Below are positions 16,415 to 25,765 of a stretch of DNA of 61,563 nucleotides, in pieces. Location: the IMG/VR virus record IMGVR_UViG_3300042091_002940, positions 1 to 61,563 of that record; one strand, written 5' to 3'. Source of the stretch: a virus. The stretch's first letter is position 1. Each line of letters starts with the position of its first letter. Below the pieces are notes generated by a model. It saw only the letters and a list, made by a program, of their open reading frames with translations. It searched no databases and was not told the origin of the DNA. A program made the translations under genes and the position numbers.

Positions 16415-16932
16415 GCGGGATATCGGGCAAGGTCATCGGGGCCGGGACGACCGGGTTCTCCGCCGAGTTTCGCATCGAGGGGCTCGAGGAGACGCTCGCC
16501 GCGCTATGCGCGCTGGACCGCGACATCTACGCGGGGCTCATCCGCGCGCTTAAGACCGTGGGCGATCTGCTGGCCGCCGACGCCGACGCCGCTGCGCCGC
16601 TGGGCGCCAAGGGCGGCTACTTCACCCGCATGAGCGTGCGCGGCCAGAAGGTCGGCGTGAAGGTCGGCGCCCGCGCGGGCTCGGTCGCCGGCCGCAACGC
16701 CGCCATCTTCGAGTTCGCCGGCACGCGCATGCAGTCGCGCCTCGGCGGTCCCATCACCGGGCAGGGCGCCGCCATGGTGAGCTGGCTCGACGGCTTCGGC
16801 AAGCCGGGCCGCTTTCTCTGGGCGTCCTGGGATAAGAGCAAGGACCGTGCCGAGGTCCAGATCCGCACGATGATGAGCCAGGCCGAGCGCATCTGCCGGG
16901 AGCGCTTGAACGCCGCCGGCGAGGCGTTCTGA
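16411..16932 (+). CDS. HK97 gp10-like tail/head completion protein
   Basis: 173 residues from GTG overlapping the TGA of the frameshift frame. IEGLEETLAALCALDRDIYA and the Gly-rich Arg-Lys region before FEFAGTR resemble the HK97-gp10-like minor tail family. In most siphophages such proteins lie before the major tail gene; here it lies between the chaperone and the tape measure in both prophages. It ends with TGA overlapping the tape measure ATG. Confidence 0.6.
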   Translation: MSGISGKVIGAGTTGFSAEFRIEGLEETLAALCALDRDIYAGLIRALKTVGDLLAADADAAAPLGAKGGYFTRMSVRGQKVGVKVGARAGSVAGRNAAIFEFAGTRMQSRLGGPITGQGAAMVSWLDGFGKPGRFLWASWDKSKDRAEVQIRTMMSQAERICRERLNAAGEAF

Positions 16933-18887
16933 TGGCCGTTGTCGTCAACGTGTACGGCAAGGCGTCGCTTGCCCAGATCGACAAGGCGCAGGCGCAGCTC
17001 GCCGGCCTGCGCCGCGAGGCCGCGGCGCAAGCCGGTCCGTGGAAGAGCATGGGCTCGGCGATCAGCTCGACCTGGGCCAAGATCGGCTCGACCGTCGCCG
17101 CCGTCGCCGTCGCGCGCTGGCTCAAGGGCTCGGTCGACGCCGCGCGCAGCTACCAGCTCGGGCTGGCGCAGCTGCGCACCGCCGTGCTCGACACCAACAA
17201 GGCCGAGGGTGGGCACGCCGCCGCGCTGGCCGCCTCGAAGACCAGCTCGGTCGCGGTGACTTCTTCGCAGGTCGCCCTCGCGAAGGCGGCGGCCGCCGCC
17301 GCGAAGGCCGCAAAGGATCACGGCAAATCGTCGCTTGCCTACCGCAGTGCCGCGGTGGCCGAGCAGAAGGCCGAGCTCGCGCTCTCCGCCGCCGAGGTCA
17401 AGCACCGCAACGACCTGCAGACGCTGCGCTCGGCGGTGGACGGCGGCAAGGTCATGTGGGCCGGCTACCAGGCTCAGATGCAGAAGGTCGTCACCACGCA
17501 GTCGCAGCTCTCCGCCTACTCGCGCGGCGATCTCGAGGGCGCACTGACGGCGCTCACCCAGACGACGGGCTCGGCGTCCAAGGGGCTCTCGCTGCTGGCG
17601 CTGACCACCAACCTGGCGCGGGCCAAGCACATGGACCTCGAGAAGGCCGCGACGCTCGTGGGCAAGGTGGCCGACGGCAACACCACGGCGCTCAAGCGCT
17701 ACGGCATCGTGCTCGACAAGGGCGCCACGGCGACGCAGGCGCTGGCCGCGATGAACGCCAAGTTCGCCGGCGCCGCCAAGACCTACGGCGACTCGTCGGC
17801 CGGCGCCGCGGAGAAGTTCCACAACTCGCTGCAGCAGCTGCAGATCACCGTGGGCACGGCGCTGCTGCCGGTCATCAACCGCCTCATGGGCTACCTCAAC
17901 ACCGGCCTGGGGCTGTTCCAGAAGCTGCCGGGGCCGGTGAAGACCGTGGTGGTGGCGCTCGGCGCCCTGGCCGGCGTGGCCGCGCTCATGGCGCCGTTCG
18001 CCTCGGGCATCCTCGCCGTGGGCAAGGCCATGCAGCTCGCGCAGCTCGCCTCGAAGGTCTGGGCCGCCGCGCAGTGGCTGCTCAACGCCGCCATGGACGC
18101 CAACCCCATCGGGCTCGTCGTGGTGGCGATCGCCGCGCTCGTCGCCGCCTTCGTCATCGCCTACAAGCGCTCGCAGACCTTCCGCGACGTCGTGCTCGGC
18201 GCCTGGAATGCGATCAAGTCGGCGACGAGCTCAGTCTTCAACTGGATCGTCTCGTTCTTCAAGCGCTGGGGCACGCTCGTGCTCGCCGCGCTCACCGGCG
18301 GGCTGGGGCCGGCGGTGCTGTGGGTGCTCGGCCACTGGGCGCAGATCCGCAGCGCCGCCTCGGACGCCTTCGGCGCCGTGGTGAGTCTCGCCAAGGGCTT
18401 CGGCGGGCGCGTCCTGGGTGCCGTGGGCAACCTCGGGTCGCTGCTCTACTCGGCGGGCCAGGCCGTAGTGCATGGCTTCGTCAACGGCATCACGAGCGTC
18501 TGGAGCTCCGTGACCAGCACGATCTCTCACCTGCTGTCGGGACTGTCGAAGGCGGCCAAGAAGCTGCTCGGCATCTCGAGCCCGAGCAAGGTCTTCGCCG
18601 ACATCGGCCGGCAGACCGCGGCCGGGCTGGCCGCCGGCATGGACGGCGGGCGCGGCCTGGTGAGCGCCGCGGCCGGCCGCATGGTCGGCGCTTCGCTTGG
18701 GGGGGCGAGCGGCTACGGCGGCGGCGCCGGCGGCGCCCTCGTGGTGGCGCCCGGGGCCATCGTCGTGAATCTCTACGGGGCCGACGCGGGCGGCTCGCCG
18801 GCGGCGATCGGCCAAGCCGTGTCGAGCGCCGTGGCGCCCGCCTTCGACTCACTTGCCCGCGAGGTCCGCCGGGTGGTGAGGCGCTGA
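16932..18887 (+). CDS. Tape measure protein
   Basis: 651 residues. N-terminal helices (QIDKAQAQLAGLRREAAAQ), a central hydrophobic stretch with several membrane-spanning helices (about 330-440), LGISSPSKVFADIG, and a Gly/Ala-rich end finishing REVRRVVRR. It sets tail length and helps DNA entry. Compared with B it has about 72 extra residues after residue 93, an Ala/Lys/Ser-rich helical insert (VALAKAAAAAAKAAKDHG). At about 1.5 angstroms per helical residue this predicts a tail about 11 nm longer than B's. Confidence 0.93.
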   Translation: MAVVVNVYGKASLAQIDKAQAQLAGLRREAAAQAGPWKSMGSAISSTWAKIGSTVAAVAVARWLKGSVDAARSYQLGLAQLRTAVLDTNKAEGGHAAALAASKTSSVAVTSSQVALAKAAAAAAKAAKDHGKSSLAYRSAAVAEQKAELALSAAEVKHRNDLQTLRSAVDGGKVMWAGYQAQMQKVVTTQSQLSAYSRGDLEGALTALTQTTGSASKGLSLLALTTNLARAKHMDLEKAATLVGKVADGNTTALKRYGIVLDKGATATQALAAMNAKFAGAAKTYGDSSAGAAEKFHNSLQQLQITVGTALLPVINRLMGYLNTGLGLFQKLPGPVKTVVVALGALAGVAALMAPFASGILAVGKAMQLAQLASKVWAAAQWLLNAAMDANPIGLVVVAIAALVAAFVIAYKRSQTFRDVVLGAWNAIKSATSSVFNWIVSFFKRWGTLVLAALTGGLGPAVLWVLGHWAQIRSAASDAFGAVVSLAKGFGGRVLGAVGNLGSLLYSAGQAVVHGFVNGITSVWSSVTSTISHLLSGLSKAAKKLLGISSPSKVFADIGRQTAAGLAAGMDGGRGLVSAAAGRMVGASLGGASGYGGGAGGALVVAPGAIVVNLYGADAGGSPAAIGQAVSSAVAPAFDSLAREVRRVVRR

Positions 18888-20560
18888 TGCCGACGCACGT
18901 CTTCAAGCCGACCGAGATGGGCAACGGCGGGCGCACCAACGCGCCGGTCAACGTCACCGGCGGAACCAACCAGATCGTCGTCACCCAGGACGGGCTCGAC
19001 ACGACCTACATCCGCTTCGCCAACGGCGGCGCGCCCTACCCGCTCGACTGGGCCGATGGCTTCCCGGACCTCATCCCGTTCAACGGCGAGCGCGTGGTGT
19101 CGGTCTGCCCATACTGCCGCTCGAAGTCTCCCGGGCCGAGCGTGGCGCGCATCCTGGCCGGCGCCGTGGTACTCCCCAGCGGGCCGATTGTGGAGGGCGC
19201 CGCGCTCTCGCTGCCGGCCGGCTCCGCGGTCATCGCTAACTATGCGCTGGCGCCGCAAGTCGGGCAGTTCCTCGACCCGCTGACCGGCGCCGAGTGGAAC
19301 CCGTACTTCGGCTCGGACCTGCTCACCGTCACCCTGCGCGACCCGAACGCCTACGCCAACGCCGCCTACTGGTACGAGGCGGGGCTCAACGTCTACACCA
19401 CGAAGAAGGCGGCGATCGCCGCGCCGACCGTCGCGCCGGTCACGGGCGGCACGAACAACACCACGGCGTTCCCGACGTTCTCCGCCGTCGTGTCCGCCCT
19501 CGTTGAGAGCTGGCAGCTGTACTCAGGCGGCGAGTTCTGCACGACCGGCCGCGTCGAGTTCTCGGTCTTCCGCGCCGCCGATGCCGGCGCCGGCGCCTCG
19601 CCGCCCGCCGGCATCACGCCCGTCATGCGCCAGGTGGCGACCTTCGACTGCAACACGTATATCGACGGCGTGACGCTCTCGACCGTCACCGTCCCGGCGA
19701 AGGCGGCGACGCCGCTGCCCGACGACAACTACGTGGTCTACGCCAGGGCCGTGCGCGACCACCCCAGCGGGCTCGACGTCGACCCGACCGGCACCAGCGC
19801 TTGGACCGCCTACCAGCGGCTCGCCTGGTCGCAGCTCATCGGCGCGCCGCAGCCGCCGGGCGCCGGCTATGCCGCCGACGCCGCCGGCCAGGGCATCATC
19901 CTGCACGCCTACCTCTCGGCGCCGGCCGCCTACACGCAGAGCTCCGGGCTGGCCTACCTCGAGCGTCTCGTGGGCGGCGTCTGGCGCGCCGTGCGCGGCA
20001 TGACCGGCGTTCCCGTGCCCGCCGCCAACGACCACACGGTCGGCGAGGACTTCGAGTGCGACCGCACGATCACCAACACCTACCGCCTGCGCTCGAGCTA
20101 CGTGAACGCCACGGACGGCACGCTCGCCTACTCGACATGGACGACCTTCGCCGTCGCCGGGCCGGCGCCGCTCGGGACCGGCTGGAATCTCAAGGCCGTC
20201 AACCTCATCGCCTCGTCCTGGCTTTCCGCCGGCATCCTCACCGAGCCGACCGAGTCGGATCAGACTCAGGCGACCATCTTCTACCCGCTGGACCGGCCGC
20301 GTCCGGTCGTGGTCAAGGGTTCGGCCGGCGGCTGGGCCGGCAGCTACGACTTCATCGCCAACGGCGCCGCCGCCGTGGCCGCCGTGCGCGCCCTCACCGA
20401 CTACGAGGGGCTCGTGCTCGTGGAGACCGCCTTCGGCGACACCTTCTACTGTTCGCTCACCGGCGTGACCGTGAAGCGCCAGGGCACCGCGCCGGCGCCG
20501 CGCCTCGCCGGCACGCTGACCTTCGCCCAGGTGGACTGCGATCTCGCCACGGAGAGCTGA
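18887..20560 (+). CDS. Large minor tail protein (tail-tip/distal tail region)
   Basis: 557 residues, beta-rich, ATG overlapping the tape measure TGA. The first half has CPYCRSKSPGPS and a run of beta strands; WQLYSGGEFCTTGRVEFSV and FYPLDRPRPVVVKG are conserved in B. The place after the tape measure suggests a tail-tip or distal-tail component. No family is recognised. B's copy (51949-53616) is two residues shorter. Confidence 0.75.
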   Translation: MPTHVFKPTEMGNGGRTNAPVNVTGGTNQIVVTQDGLDTTYIRFANGGAPYPLDWADGFPDLIPFNGERVVSVCPYCRSKSPGPSVARILAGAVVLPSGPIVEGAALSLPAGSAVIANYALAPQVGQFLDPLTGAEWNPYFGSDLLTVTLRDPNAYANAAYWYEAGLNVYTTKKAAIAAPTVAPVTGGTNNTTAFPTFSAVVSALVESWQLYSGGEFCTTGRVEFSVFRAADAGAGASPPAGITPVMRQVATFDCNTYIDGVTLSTVTVPAKAATPLPDDNYVVYARAVRDHPSGLDVDPTGTSAWTAYQRLAWSQLIGAPQPPGAGYAADAAGQGIILHAYLSAPAAYTQSSGLAYLERLVGGVWRAVRGMTGVPVPAANDHTVGEDFECDRTITNTYRLRSSYVNATDGTLAYSTWTTFAVAGPAPLGTGWNLKAVNLIASSWLSAGILTEPTESDQTQATIFYPLDRPRPVVVKGSAGGWAGSYDFIANGAAAVAAVRALTDYEGLVLVETAFGDTFYCSLTGVTVKRQGTAPAPRLAGTLTFAQVDCDLATES

Positions 20561-20563
20561 GTC

Positions 20564-21691
20564 GTGGCCGAGTTGACCGACCTCGGCGCCCTGGCCACGC
20601 TGGGGGCGCAAACGGTTCTTGTTACCTGCCAGGCGTCGCTTGCCGGCTCCGCCCTAGGCGCCTTGCACGTCGTCGCCGGCTCGGTCACCGCCGACTGCCG
20701 GCGCGCCGCCACGCGCGACGCCACCATCACCGTGGCGCCGTCCGGCGGGCAGACCTACGACGAGCTCTACGCGCTGCTGGCCATGCCCGGCGTAGAGCTC
20801 GCCGTGACCCGCGGCTTCGCGCTGCCGGACGGCACGCAGGTCACGGCGCCGCTCGGCGTCTTTGTTATCGACGAGCTCACCTACAAGCGGGTCGGCAGCG
20901 CCTCGGGCTTCGAGCTCACCGCGGCCTGCACCGACCGTTCCGAGCGCGTCACCCGGGCACGCTGGACGCAGCCCTACCAGATCGCCGCCGGCACGGCCCT
21001 GGCCGATGCGATCAACGCCGCGGTGGCCGACCGCTGGCCAGGCGCGCAAACGATTGTCTCCGCGGCCAGCGTTCCCAACGTGCTCGGCGCCCAGGCGGTC
21101 TTCGACGCCGGGGCCGACTCCGACCCGTGGGCCGACATCTGCTCGCTGGCGACCAGCTTCGGCTACCTGCTGTCCTTCAACACCGCCGGCGTCATGCAGG
21201 CGCAGGTCGTGACGCCGCTCGCCAGCCAGGGCGCCGTCTTTACATTCGCCCGCGGCACCACAGCGATCATGACCAGCCAGTCGAAGGTCGCCGCTGCCGA
21301 CCAGATGTACAACGGCGTCATCGTCACCGGCGAGGGCTCCGATGTGGGCGATACGCCGCCGCGGGCCGAGGCGTGGGACCTCAACCCGGCGTCGCCGACC
21401 TACCTCTACGGGCCGTTCGGCGCCGTGCCGACCTTCTACAGCTCGCCGCTCATCACGACGACCGACCAGGCCGCCTCGGTCGCCGCCGCGATGCTGGCGC
21501 AGACGCTGGGCAAGGTGGAGCAGCTCTCATGGGAGCAGGTCACCCATCCGGGGCTGCAGCCGCTCGACGTGGTGGCGGTCGAGTTCCCGGACGGCACCAC
21601 GCAGAGCTTCATCTTGGACGCGCTCACCGTGCCGCTCACCGCGACCGACGTGATGAGCGGTACCGCGCGCTCGACGCTGGCGGCCTGCTGA
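20564..21691 (+). CDS. Tail-tip protein (DUF5047-like)
   Basis: 375 residues, GTG start. VVAGSVTADCRRAATRDATIT and GTQVTAPLGVFVIDELTY match the pattern of actinophage tail proteins annotated DUF5047, and the middle (TALADAINAAVADRWPGAQT) is hub-like. It probably forms part of the baseplate hub that leads to the fibre. Two GCGCAAACG copies are present, of which the one at 21044 is shared with B and the one at 20606 is not. Its stop overlaps the fibre start. Confidence 0.72.
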   Translation: MAELTDLGALATLGAQTVLVTCQASLAGSALGALHVVAGSVTADCRRAATRDATITVAPSGGQTYDELYALLAMPGVELAVTRGFALPDGTQVTAPLGVFVIDELTYKRVGSASGFELTAACTDRSERVTRARWTQPYQIAAGTALADAINAAVADRWPGAQTIVSAASVPNVLGAQAVFDAGADSDPWADICSLATSFGYLLSFNTAGVMQAQVVTPLASQGAVFTFARGTTAIMTSQSKVAAADQMYNGVIVTGEGSDVGDTPPRAEAWDLNPASPTYLYGPFGAVPTFYSSPLITTTDQAASVAAAMLAQTLGKVEQLSWEQVTHPGLQPLDVVAVEFPDGTTQSFILDALTVPLTATDVMSGTARSTLAAC

Positions 21692-22464
21692 TGGACCTCC
21701 ACGAGGTCGCCAAGATCATCGCCGCCGCCGGGGGTGGCTCCGACCTGCGTCTGCGGCTCGGCACGGTCACCGCCGTGCCCGGCGACGGCACCTTCTCGGC
21801 GACGATCGCCGGCTCGACCACGGTCGTCTCGGGCCTGCGCTGCTTCGCCAGTGTGACGCCGGTAGTGGGCAAAGGCATCGTTTTGGCCGTGCAGGGCGCC
21901 GACATCTTCGGCATCGGCACGATCGGCGCGCCGGCCGGCGCCGCCTCTGTTCCGTCTGGCCTGATTGCTATGTGGAAGGGCAGCATCGCCTCGATTCCAG
22001 CCGGCTGGGCGCTCTGCAACGGCTCCAATGGCACGCCTGATCTGCGCGACAAGTTCGTCGTGGGGGCCGACGCCGACGTGGCGGGCACGGCCGAGTCGAC
22101 CGTGGGCGGCGCCGCGGCCCAGGCCGGCGGCGCCACAAGCGCCTCCTCGACCTCTGCCGGCAGCCACCAGCACACCGACCCGGCGAGCGGCGGCTACCAG
22201 CTCCAGGTCGCCGATATGCCGAGTCACCGGCACGCGACGCTGGTCGATCTCATCCGCAACGACTCCGCCGGCTCGACCAACAGCCACTGGGGCACCTCGG
22301 CCGGCCGCTACATCGTCGCCGGCACCGGGCTCATCGACTTCACCGGCGGCTCAGGCTCGCACTCGCACCCGTCTGGCGGCCTGACCGATGTCCAGGGCGC
22401 CCACACCCACGCAACCGCGACTCTGCCGCCGTGGTACGCGCTCGCGTTCATCATGAAGCTCTAG
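21691..22464 (+). CDS. Collar-domain tail fibre / receptor-binding protein
   Basis: 257 residues. After a hub-attachment start, residues about 90-130 show the tail-collar signature IPAGWALCNG and TPDLRDKFVVG. The rest is Ala/Ser/Gly/Thr-rich with His-X-His pairs (HQHT, SHRHA, HSHPSG, HTHATAT) like the metal-binding needle of short tail fibres, ending LPPWYALAFIMKL. It should bind the cell surface. B's copy keeps the collar and the last domain but differs in the repeats between. Confidence 0.85.
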   Translation: MDLHEVAKIIAAAGGGSDLRLRLGTVTAVPGDGTFSATIAGSTTVVSGLRCFASVTPVVGKGIVLAVQGADIFGIGTIGAPAGAASVPSGLIAMWKGSIASIPAGWALCNGSNGTPDLRDKFVVGADADVAGTAESTVGGAAAQAGGATSASSTSAGSHQHTDPASGGYQLQVADMPSHRHATLVDLIRNDSAGSTNSHWGTSAGRYIVAGTGLIDFTGGSGSHSHPSGGLTDVQGAHTHATATLPPWYALAFIMKL

Positions 22465-22475
22465 GAGGGCCAGCC

Positions 22476-22835
22476 ATGACCGACGAATCGCAGCCGCAGC
22501 CGGCCGCCGGCTCGGTGCCTGAGTTCACTCCCCAGCAGGTCTGGGTCCTCGACGTGGTGGCCGAGCGCGCCGCCAACAAGGTGGTCGATCGCCTCACCCA
22601 GCGCGAGTGCCAGCTTCCCTGCCCGAAGATGGACGCCGTCTCGAAGTTCTGCTTCGGCAAGGCCGAGGACGGCGTGCCGGGGCTCGACGTCCGCATGCCG
22701 GCTGCCGAGGCCGCTATCGCCGCCGTTCAGGAGAGCATCACCTGGCTCAAGCGCACCGTCGCCGGCGCGATCGCCGCGGGTGCCGTCGCCTTCGTCGTGT
22801 GGGGGCTCGAGCAGCTCTCTCGCCACGCCGGTTAA
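22476..22835 (+). CDS. XhlA-like small protein with C-terminal membrane anchor
   Basis: 119 residues. The soluble start contains a helical region (AERAANKVVDRLTQRE), then one membrane segment VAGAIAAGAVAFVVWGLEQL near the end, preceded by WLKR. This topology fits phage XhlA/holin-associated proteins. A strong AGGAGG is in front of the ATG. Together with amidase and holin downstream it starts the lysis cassette. B's homologue shares the membrane region. Confidence 0.65.
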   Translation: MTDESQPQPAAGSVPEFTPQQVWVLDVVAERAANKVVDRLTQRECQLPCPKMDAVSKFCFGKAEDGVPGLDVRMPAAEAAIAAVQESITWLKRTVAGAIAAGAVAFVVWGLEQLSRHAG

Positions 22836-22883
22836 GGCCGTTCAGGCCCGCCGCGGCGTGATTGATACCAATGGACCATGCCA

Positions 22884-23387
22884 ATGAAACGGCCATGGAC
22901 CACGCGTGAGGTCGCCTACCTGAGGGACAACCGCGAGCTCGGAGCTGCCACGCTGGCCGAGCTCATGGGCCGCTCTCTCTGGTCCGTCCGTAGTGCCGCT
23001 CACTACCACCGCATCTCGCTGCGCCGGCCGCGCGACGCGCGCGGGCGCCTCTTCGGCGAGCTCGCCGCCGTCTGTCTCGAGGAGCTGCGCGCCGCCGTCA
23101 ATGAGGCGCCGGCGCACTACTCCGCCCGCATGGACGAGCGCCGCGAGGCCGAGCTCTGCTGCAACTGCGGACACCGACCCGTCCAGGTAGAGCGCGCCGG
23201 GCTTTGTGGTCCCTGCTACGCGCGCGTCATGGCCTGCCGGGCGCGGGATGCCCGCGACGAGCTCGAGCAGGTCAAGCTCCTGCTCGCCGAGCTCATCGAG
23301 GAGTACGGCACGGCACTCGACCTGCCACGGCTGGCGGCGCAGATGCGCAGCCGCCGCAGCCGTGCTCGCCTGCGGAAGGGCGCGTGA
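22884..23387 (+). CDS. SANT/Myb-like HTH and zinc-finger protein
   Basis: 167 residues. Residues 1-45 look like a SANT/Myb-type helix-turn-helix (WTTREVAYLRDNRELGA). Then CCNCGHRPVQ and LCGPC form a zinc knuckle, and the end is very basic (RRSRARLRKGA). B's homologue (55922-56431) suggests ATG 22884 (MKRPW against MKTGPW) rather than 22878. No ribosome-binding site is visible in either copy, so it may be leaderless or coupled to the previous gene. Function is unknown; a DNA-binding control protein is likely. Confidence 0.72.
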   Translation: MKRPWTTREVAYLRDNRELGAATLAELMGRSLWSVRSAAHYHRISLRRPRDARGRLFGELAAVCLEELRAAVNEAPAHYSARMDERREAELCCNCGHRPVQVERAGLCGPCYARVMACRARDARDELEQVKLLLAELIEEYGTALDLPRLAAQMRSRRSRARLRKGA

Positions 23388-23854
23388 GCCGCTTCGCCCG
23401 GCCGTGTCGGGTCTGCGGGGCGCGCTCAGCGCCGGGCAATGACCGCTGCGCTCGCCACGCCGCCGGGTCGGGACGCGCCTCGAGCTGTCGCAGATGTGGC
23501 GCCCGCACCTCGGGCGCCGGCTACTGCGCTCCCTGCGCGGCGATCGTCGAGGCCGAGCGTCAGGCCGAGCAGGGCTACCGCGAGGAGTACTCCAAGGTGG
23601 AGTACCTGCGCAATCGCCGGCGGCGCTTCGAGCTCGCCGGCGGGCTCTGTGAGGTCTGTGGCCAGCCGCTCGACCCGGCTCACTTCGAATGTCACCACGT
23701 CGTCGCGCTGGCCGACGGCGGGCACTCCGAGCTTGCCAACCTGCGCGTCACGCACGGGCGACCATGTCACCAAAGCCTTACGGCGGCGCAGCGTCGCCGG
23801 CGATCTTCCAGGAGGGGTCATCGTGGCGACACCAGCTCAGCTCATCGCTCGTAA
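23384..23854 (+). CDS. HNH endonuclease in the lysis cassette
   Basis: 156 residues from GTG overlapping the preceding TGA. The first half has three Cys pairs (CRVCGAR, CRRCGAR, CAPC), and the second half is an HNH nuclease with CEVCG, FECHHVVALADGG, N in ELANLRV, and HGRPCH. Its last 32 nt overlap the amidase gene. B carries the same gene with the same overlap. It could be a homing-type or packaging-related nuclease; position in a lysis cassette suggests homing origin, but both phages keep it intact. Confidence 0.85.
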   Translation: MSRFARPCRVCGARSAPGNDRCARHAAGSGRASSCRRCGARTSGAGYCAPCAAIVEAERQAEQGYREEYSKVEYLRNRRRRFELAGGLCEVCGQPLDPAHFECHHVVALADGGHSELANLRVTHGRPCHQSLTAAQRRRRSSRRGHRGDTSSAHRS

Positions 23855-24581
23855 GAAAGCCATGCTCGCCTTCGGGCGTGCGGCCGGGCTACCCGTCCCG
23901 GCCGGCTTCAACGCGACGCTCGGGACCTTCGGCGGGCCGGCCCAGCGGTTTCTCAAGGTGATCCAGCGCGCGCTGGGTGTGCCGGCGACCGGGGCCTGGG
24001 GGCCGGTCGTGCAGAGCGTCCTGTTCGCCAAGAGCTCGAGCGCGATTGGCACGCGCTACGAGCACGCCGTGCGCCGCTCCGGAGAGCGCTCCCTGGCGGC
24101 GGTCAAGCTCTACGTGCTGCACGACATGGAGAACGCCAACGAGCTTCATGCCGCCGAGCAGACCGGCTCGTTCTTCGAGTCGCGCTCAGCGACCGGCTCG
24201 AGCCACTTCGGCTGCGACGACGACTCGATCGAGCAGTACCTGCCGCTCGACGTCGTCCCCTGGGGCGCACCGAACGCGAACACGGACGGCATCCATCTCG
24301 AGCAGATGGGACTCGCCGCTTGGTCGACGCATCAGTGGTACCAGAAGGCCGCTGGCACGCTCATGAACACGGCATGGCTGCTCGCCTATCTGTACCACCA
24401 CGCCACGCCGCACGTCCCGCTGCGCGAGCTCTCAGACGCCGACCTGCGCGCCGGGCAGGCCGGCGTGACCACGCACCGCCAGATCACCCGGGTGCTCGGC
24501 GGCGGCACGCACACCGACCCGGGGCCGAGCTACCCGCTCAGCTATGTCATCCGGCGGGCGCAGGTCTTCGCCGGCATCTAG
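23823..24581 (+). CDS. N-acetylmuramoyl-L-alanine amidase endolysin (PGRP fold)
   Basis: 252 residues from GTG with AGGAGGGG in front. Residues about 30-75 resemble a peptidoglycan-binding repeat (GGPAQRFLKVIQRALGVP). The Amidase_2/PGRP domain starts at YVLHDME, with His100 and the THTDPG pair as zinc ligands and YEHAVRR before. It cleaves the bond between muramic acid and L-Ala in peptidoglycan at the end of infection. B has a same-length copy. The gene starts inside the HNH gene. Confidence 0.87.
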   Translation: MATPAQLIARKKAMLAFGRAAGLPVPAGFNATLGTFGGPAQRFLKVIQRALGVPATGAWGPVVQSVLFAKSSSAIGTRYEHAVRRSGERSLAAVKLYVLHDMENANELHAAEQTGSFFESRSATGSSHFGCDDDSIEQYLPLDVVPWGAPNANTDGIHLEQMGLAAWSTHQWYQKAAGTLMNTAWLLAYLYHHATPHVPLRELSDADLRAGQAGVTTHRQITRVLGGGTHTDPGPSYPLSYVIRRAQVFAGI

Positions 24582-24594
24582 CAAGGAGGGCACG

Positions 24595-25368
24595 TTGATC
24601 TACCGCACGGGCAAGCTCCCGAAGGTCGAAGATCCGCGCACGCTGCAGCTCGCACGCTACCTGCCGGCCGCCGGCGCCCTGCCGGCGCCGCCGCCGAGCG
24701 TGGACTACGGTGCCGCGGTCACCGCCTGGGGCATGATGGGCAACGATCGCGTGGGCGACTGCGCCCTGGCCGGCATGGGCCATGCCGACCTGCTCTGGGC
24801 CGCCAACGCCGAGCGCCGCCGGCTGCGCATCACCACCGCCATGGTGATTGCCGCCTACTCGAAGGTGACCGGCTATGTGCCGGGCGAGGAGAGCACCGAC
24901 CGCGGGACCTCGTTGCTGGACGCGCTGCGCTGGTGGCACAAGCAGGGCATCGCGGGGCAGACCATCCGCGCCTTCGTCGAGGTCGACCCGCGCGACGTGG
25001 AGAACGTGAAGCGCACGGTCGACTGGTTCGGCTGTGCCTACATCGGCGTCGAGCTCCCGGACGCCGTGCTGCCGACCTCGCCGAGCTCGCTGCCGGAGTG
25101 GACCTGCTCGCCCGACGGTTCGCCGGCGAAGCGGCCCAATCCCCACAACGGGCACTGCGTCATCTACTGCGCTTACAACGCGACCGGCCCGGTAGCCGTC
25201 ACCTGGGGCACCACGGTACAGGTCTCCTGGGCCTTCCACGCCGCCTACTGCGACGAGCTCTACGCCCTCCTTGCGCCCGCGTGGTTGCAGGCCGCCTGGC
25301 TTGAGCAGATCAACCCTCTGTTCGACGTCGCGACGCTGACCGCTGACCTGCAGGCGATCGCGGCCTGA
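24595..25368 (+). CDS. Papain-like cysteine protease candidate in the lysis cassette
   Basis: 257 residues, TTG start with AAGGAGGG upstream. The motif GNDRVGDCALAG (Cys56) and, 130 residues on, NGHCVIYCAYN (His), then VTWG, look like a catalytic Cys-His pair with an Asn/Trp-containing loop, in the order of papain/C39-like peptidases. It may cut peptide cross-links of peptidoglycan and act with the amidase. The assignment is from motif order only. B's copy (57639-58412) has identical motifs and length. Confidence 0.6.
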   Translation: MIYRTGKLPKVEDPRTLQLARYLPAAGALPAPPPSVDYGAAVTAWGMMGNDRVGDCALAGMGHADLLWAANAERRRLRITTAMVIAAYSKVTGYVPGEESTDRGTSLLDALRWWHKQGIAGQTIRAFVEVDPRDVENVKRTVDWFGCAYIGVELPDAVLPTSPSSLPEWTCSPDGSPAKRPNPHNGHCVIYCAYNATGPVAVTWGTTVQVSWAFHAAYCDELYALLAPAWLQAAWLEQINPLFDVATLTADLQAIAA

Positions 25369-25403
25369 ACAGAACCCTCGTCCAGATCGCGCGAAGGAGG
25401 ACC

Positions 25404-25637
25404 GTGAAAGAGAAGATCATAGCGGCCGCCAAGGTGCTCGGCAGGGCCTTCGTCGTCGGCGCCGTGGGCGGCGTCGGCACGTTTCTCACCGACAACGGCC
25501 TGCCGACGAGCCTGCACACGGCGGCGGTCGGCACCCTCTACGCCGCCGCCGGCGGCGGGCTGGCCGCCGTGTTCACCATCATCGAGCAGTGGTTCGACCG
25601 CTCGCAGACGGCCTTCGGGCGGGTGGCCAGAGCATAG
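25404..25637 (+). CDS. Holin
   Basis: 77 residues from GTG with GAAGGAGG. It has two hydrophobic segments (about 14-30 and 40-60), short charged ends and a basic C-terminus, the usual shape of a small class II-like holin. It lies after two lytic enzyme genes, so it likely makes the membrane holes that release them. Prophage B's holin at the same place shows no recognisable similarity, which suggests replacement by recombination. Confidence 0.7.
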   Translation: MKEKIIAAAKVLGRAFVVGAVGGVGTFLTDNGLPTSLHTAAVGTLYAAAGGGLAAVFTIIEQWFDRSQTAFGRVARA

Positions 25638-25717
25638 CTGCGTGGTCTCCGTGCACGTCGCGACTGGTTTCTTCTAACTCTCAAGTTAAGCAAGAGATGC
25701 GCCACGCTTGCGGCCAC

Positions 25718-25746
25718 TTGCACGGCTCGAAGTCAGTGATTAGGGT
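25718..25746 (+). promoter_or_regulatory. Early promoter of prophage A
   Basis: TTGCAC (25718-25723), 17-nt spacer, TAGGGT (25741-25746). The equivalent place in prophage B has TTGCAC, 18-nt spacer, TAGCAT, also after TTGCACGG. The transcript would start near 25753 and read into the HTH-ERF-RusA block. Confidence 0.65.
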
Positions 25747-25753
25747 CTCACAA

Positions 25754-25765
25754 GAACATACGTTC
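25754..25765 (+). promoter_or_regulatory. lexA box: LexA/SOS-like operator over the early promoter start
   Basis: GAAC-ATAC-GTTC matches the actinobacterial SOS box GAAC-N4-GTTC exactly, 8 nt after the -10 box, where bound LexA would block the promoter. It would make the early operon inducible by DNA damage directly through the host LexA. Confidence 0.6.

Noticed and set aside
17039-18886. Open frame in phase with the minor tail gene running through the tape measure gene
   Set aside because: Low-complexity Arg/Gly/Ala sequence; the true minor tail gene begins at ATG 18887 overlapping the tape measure stop.
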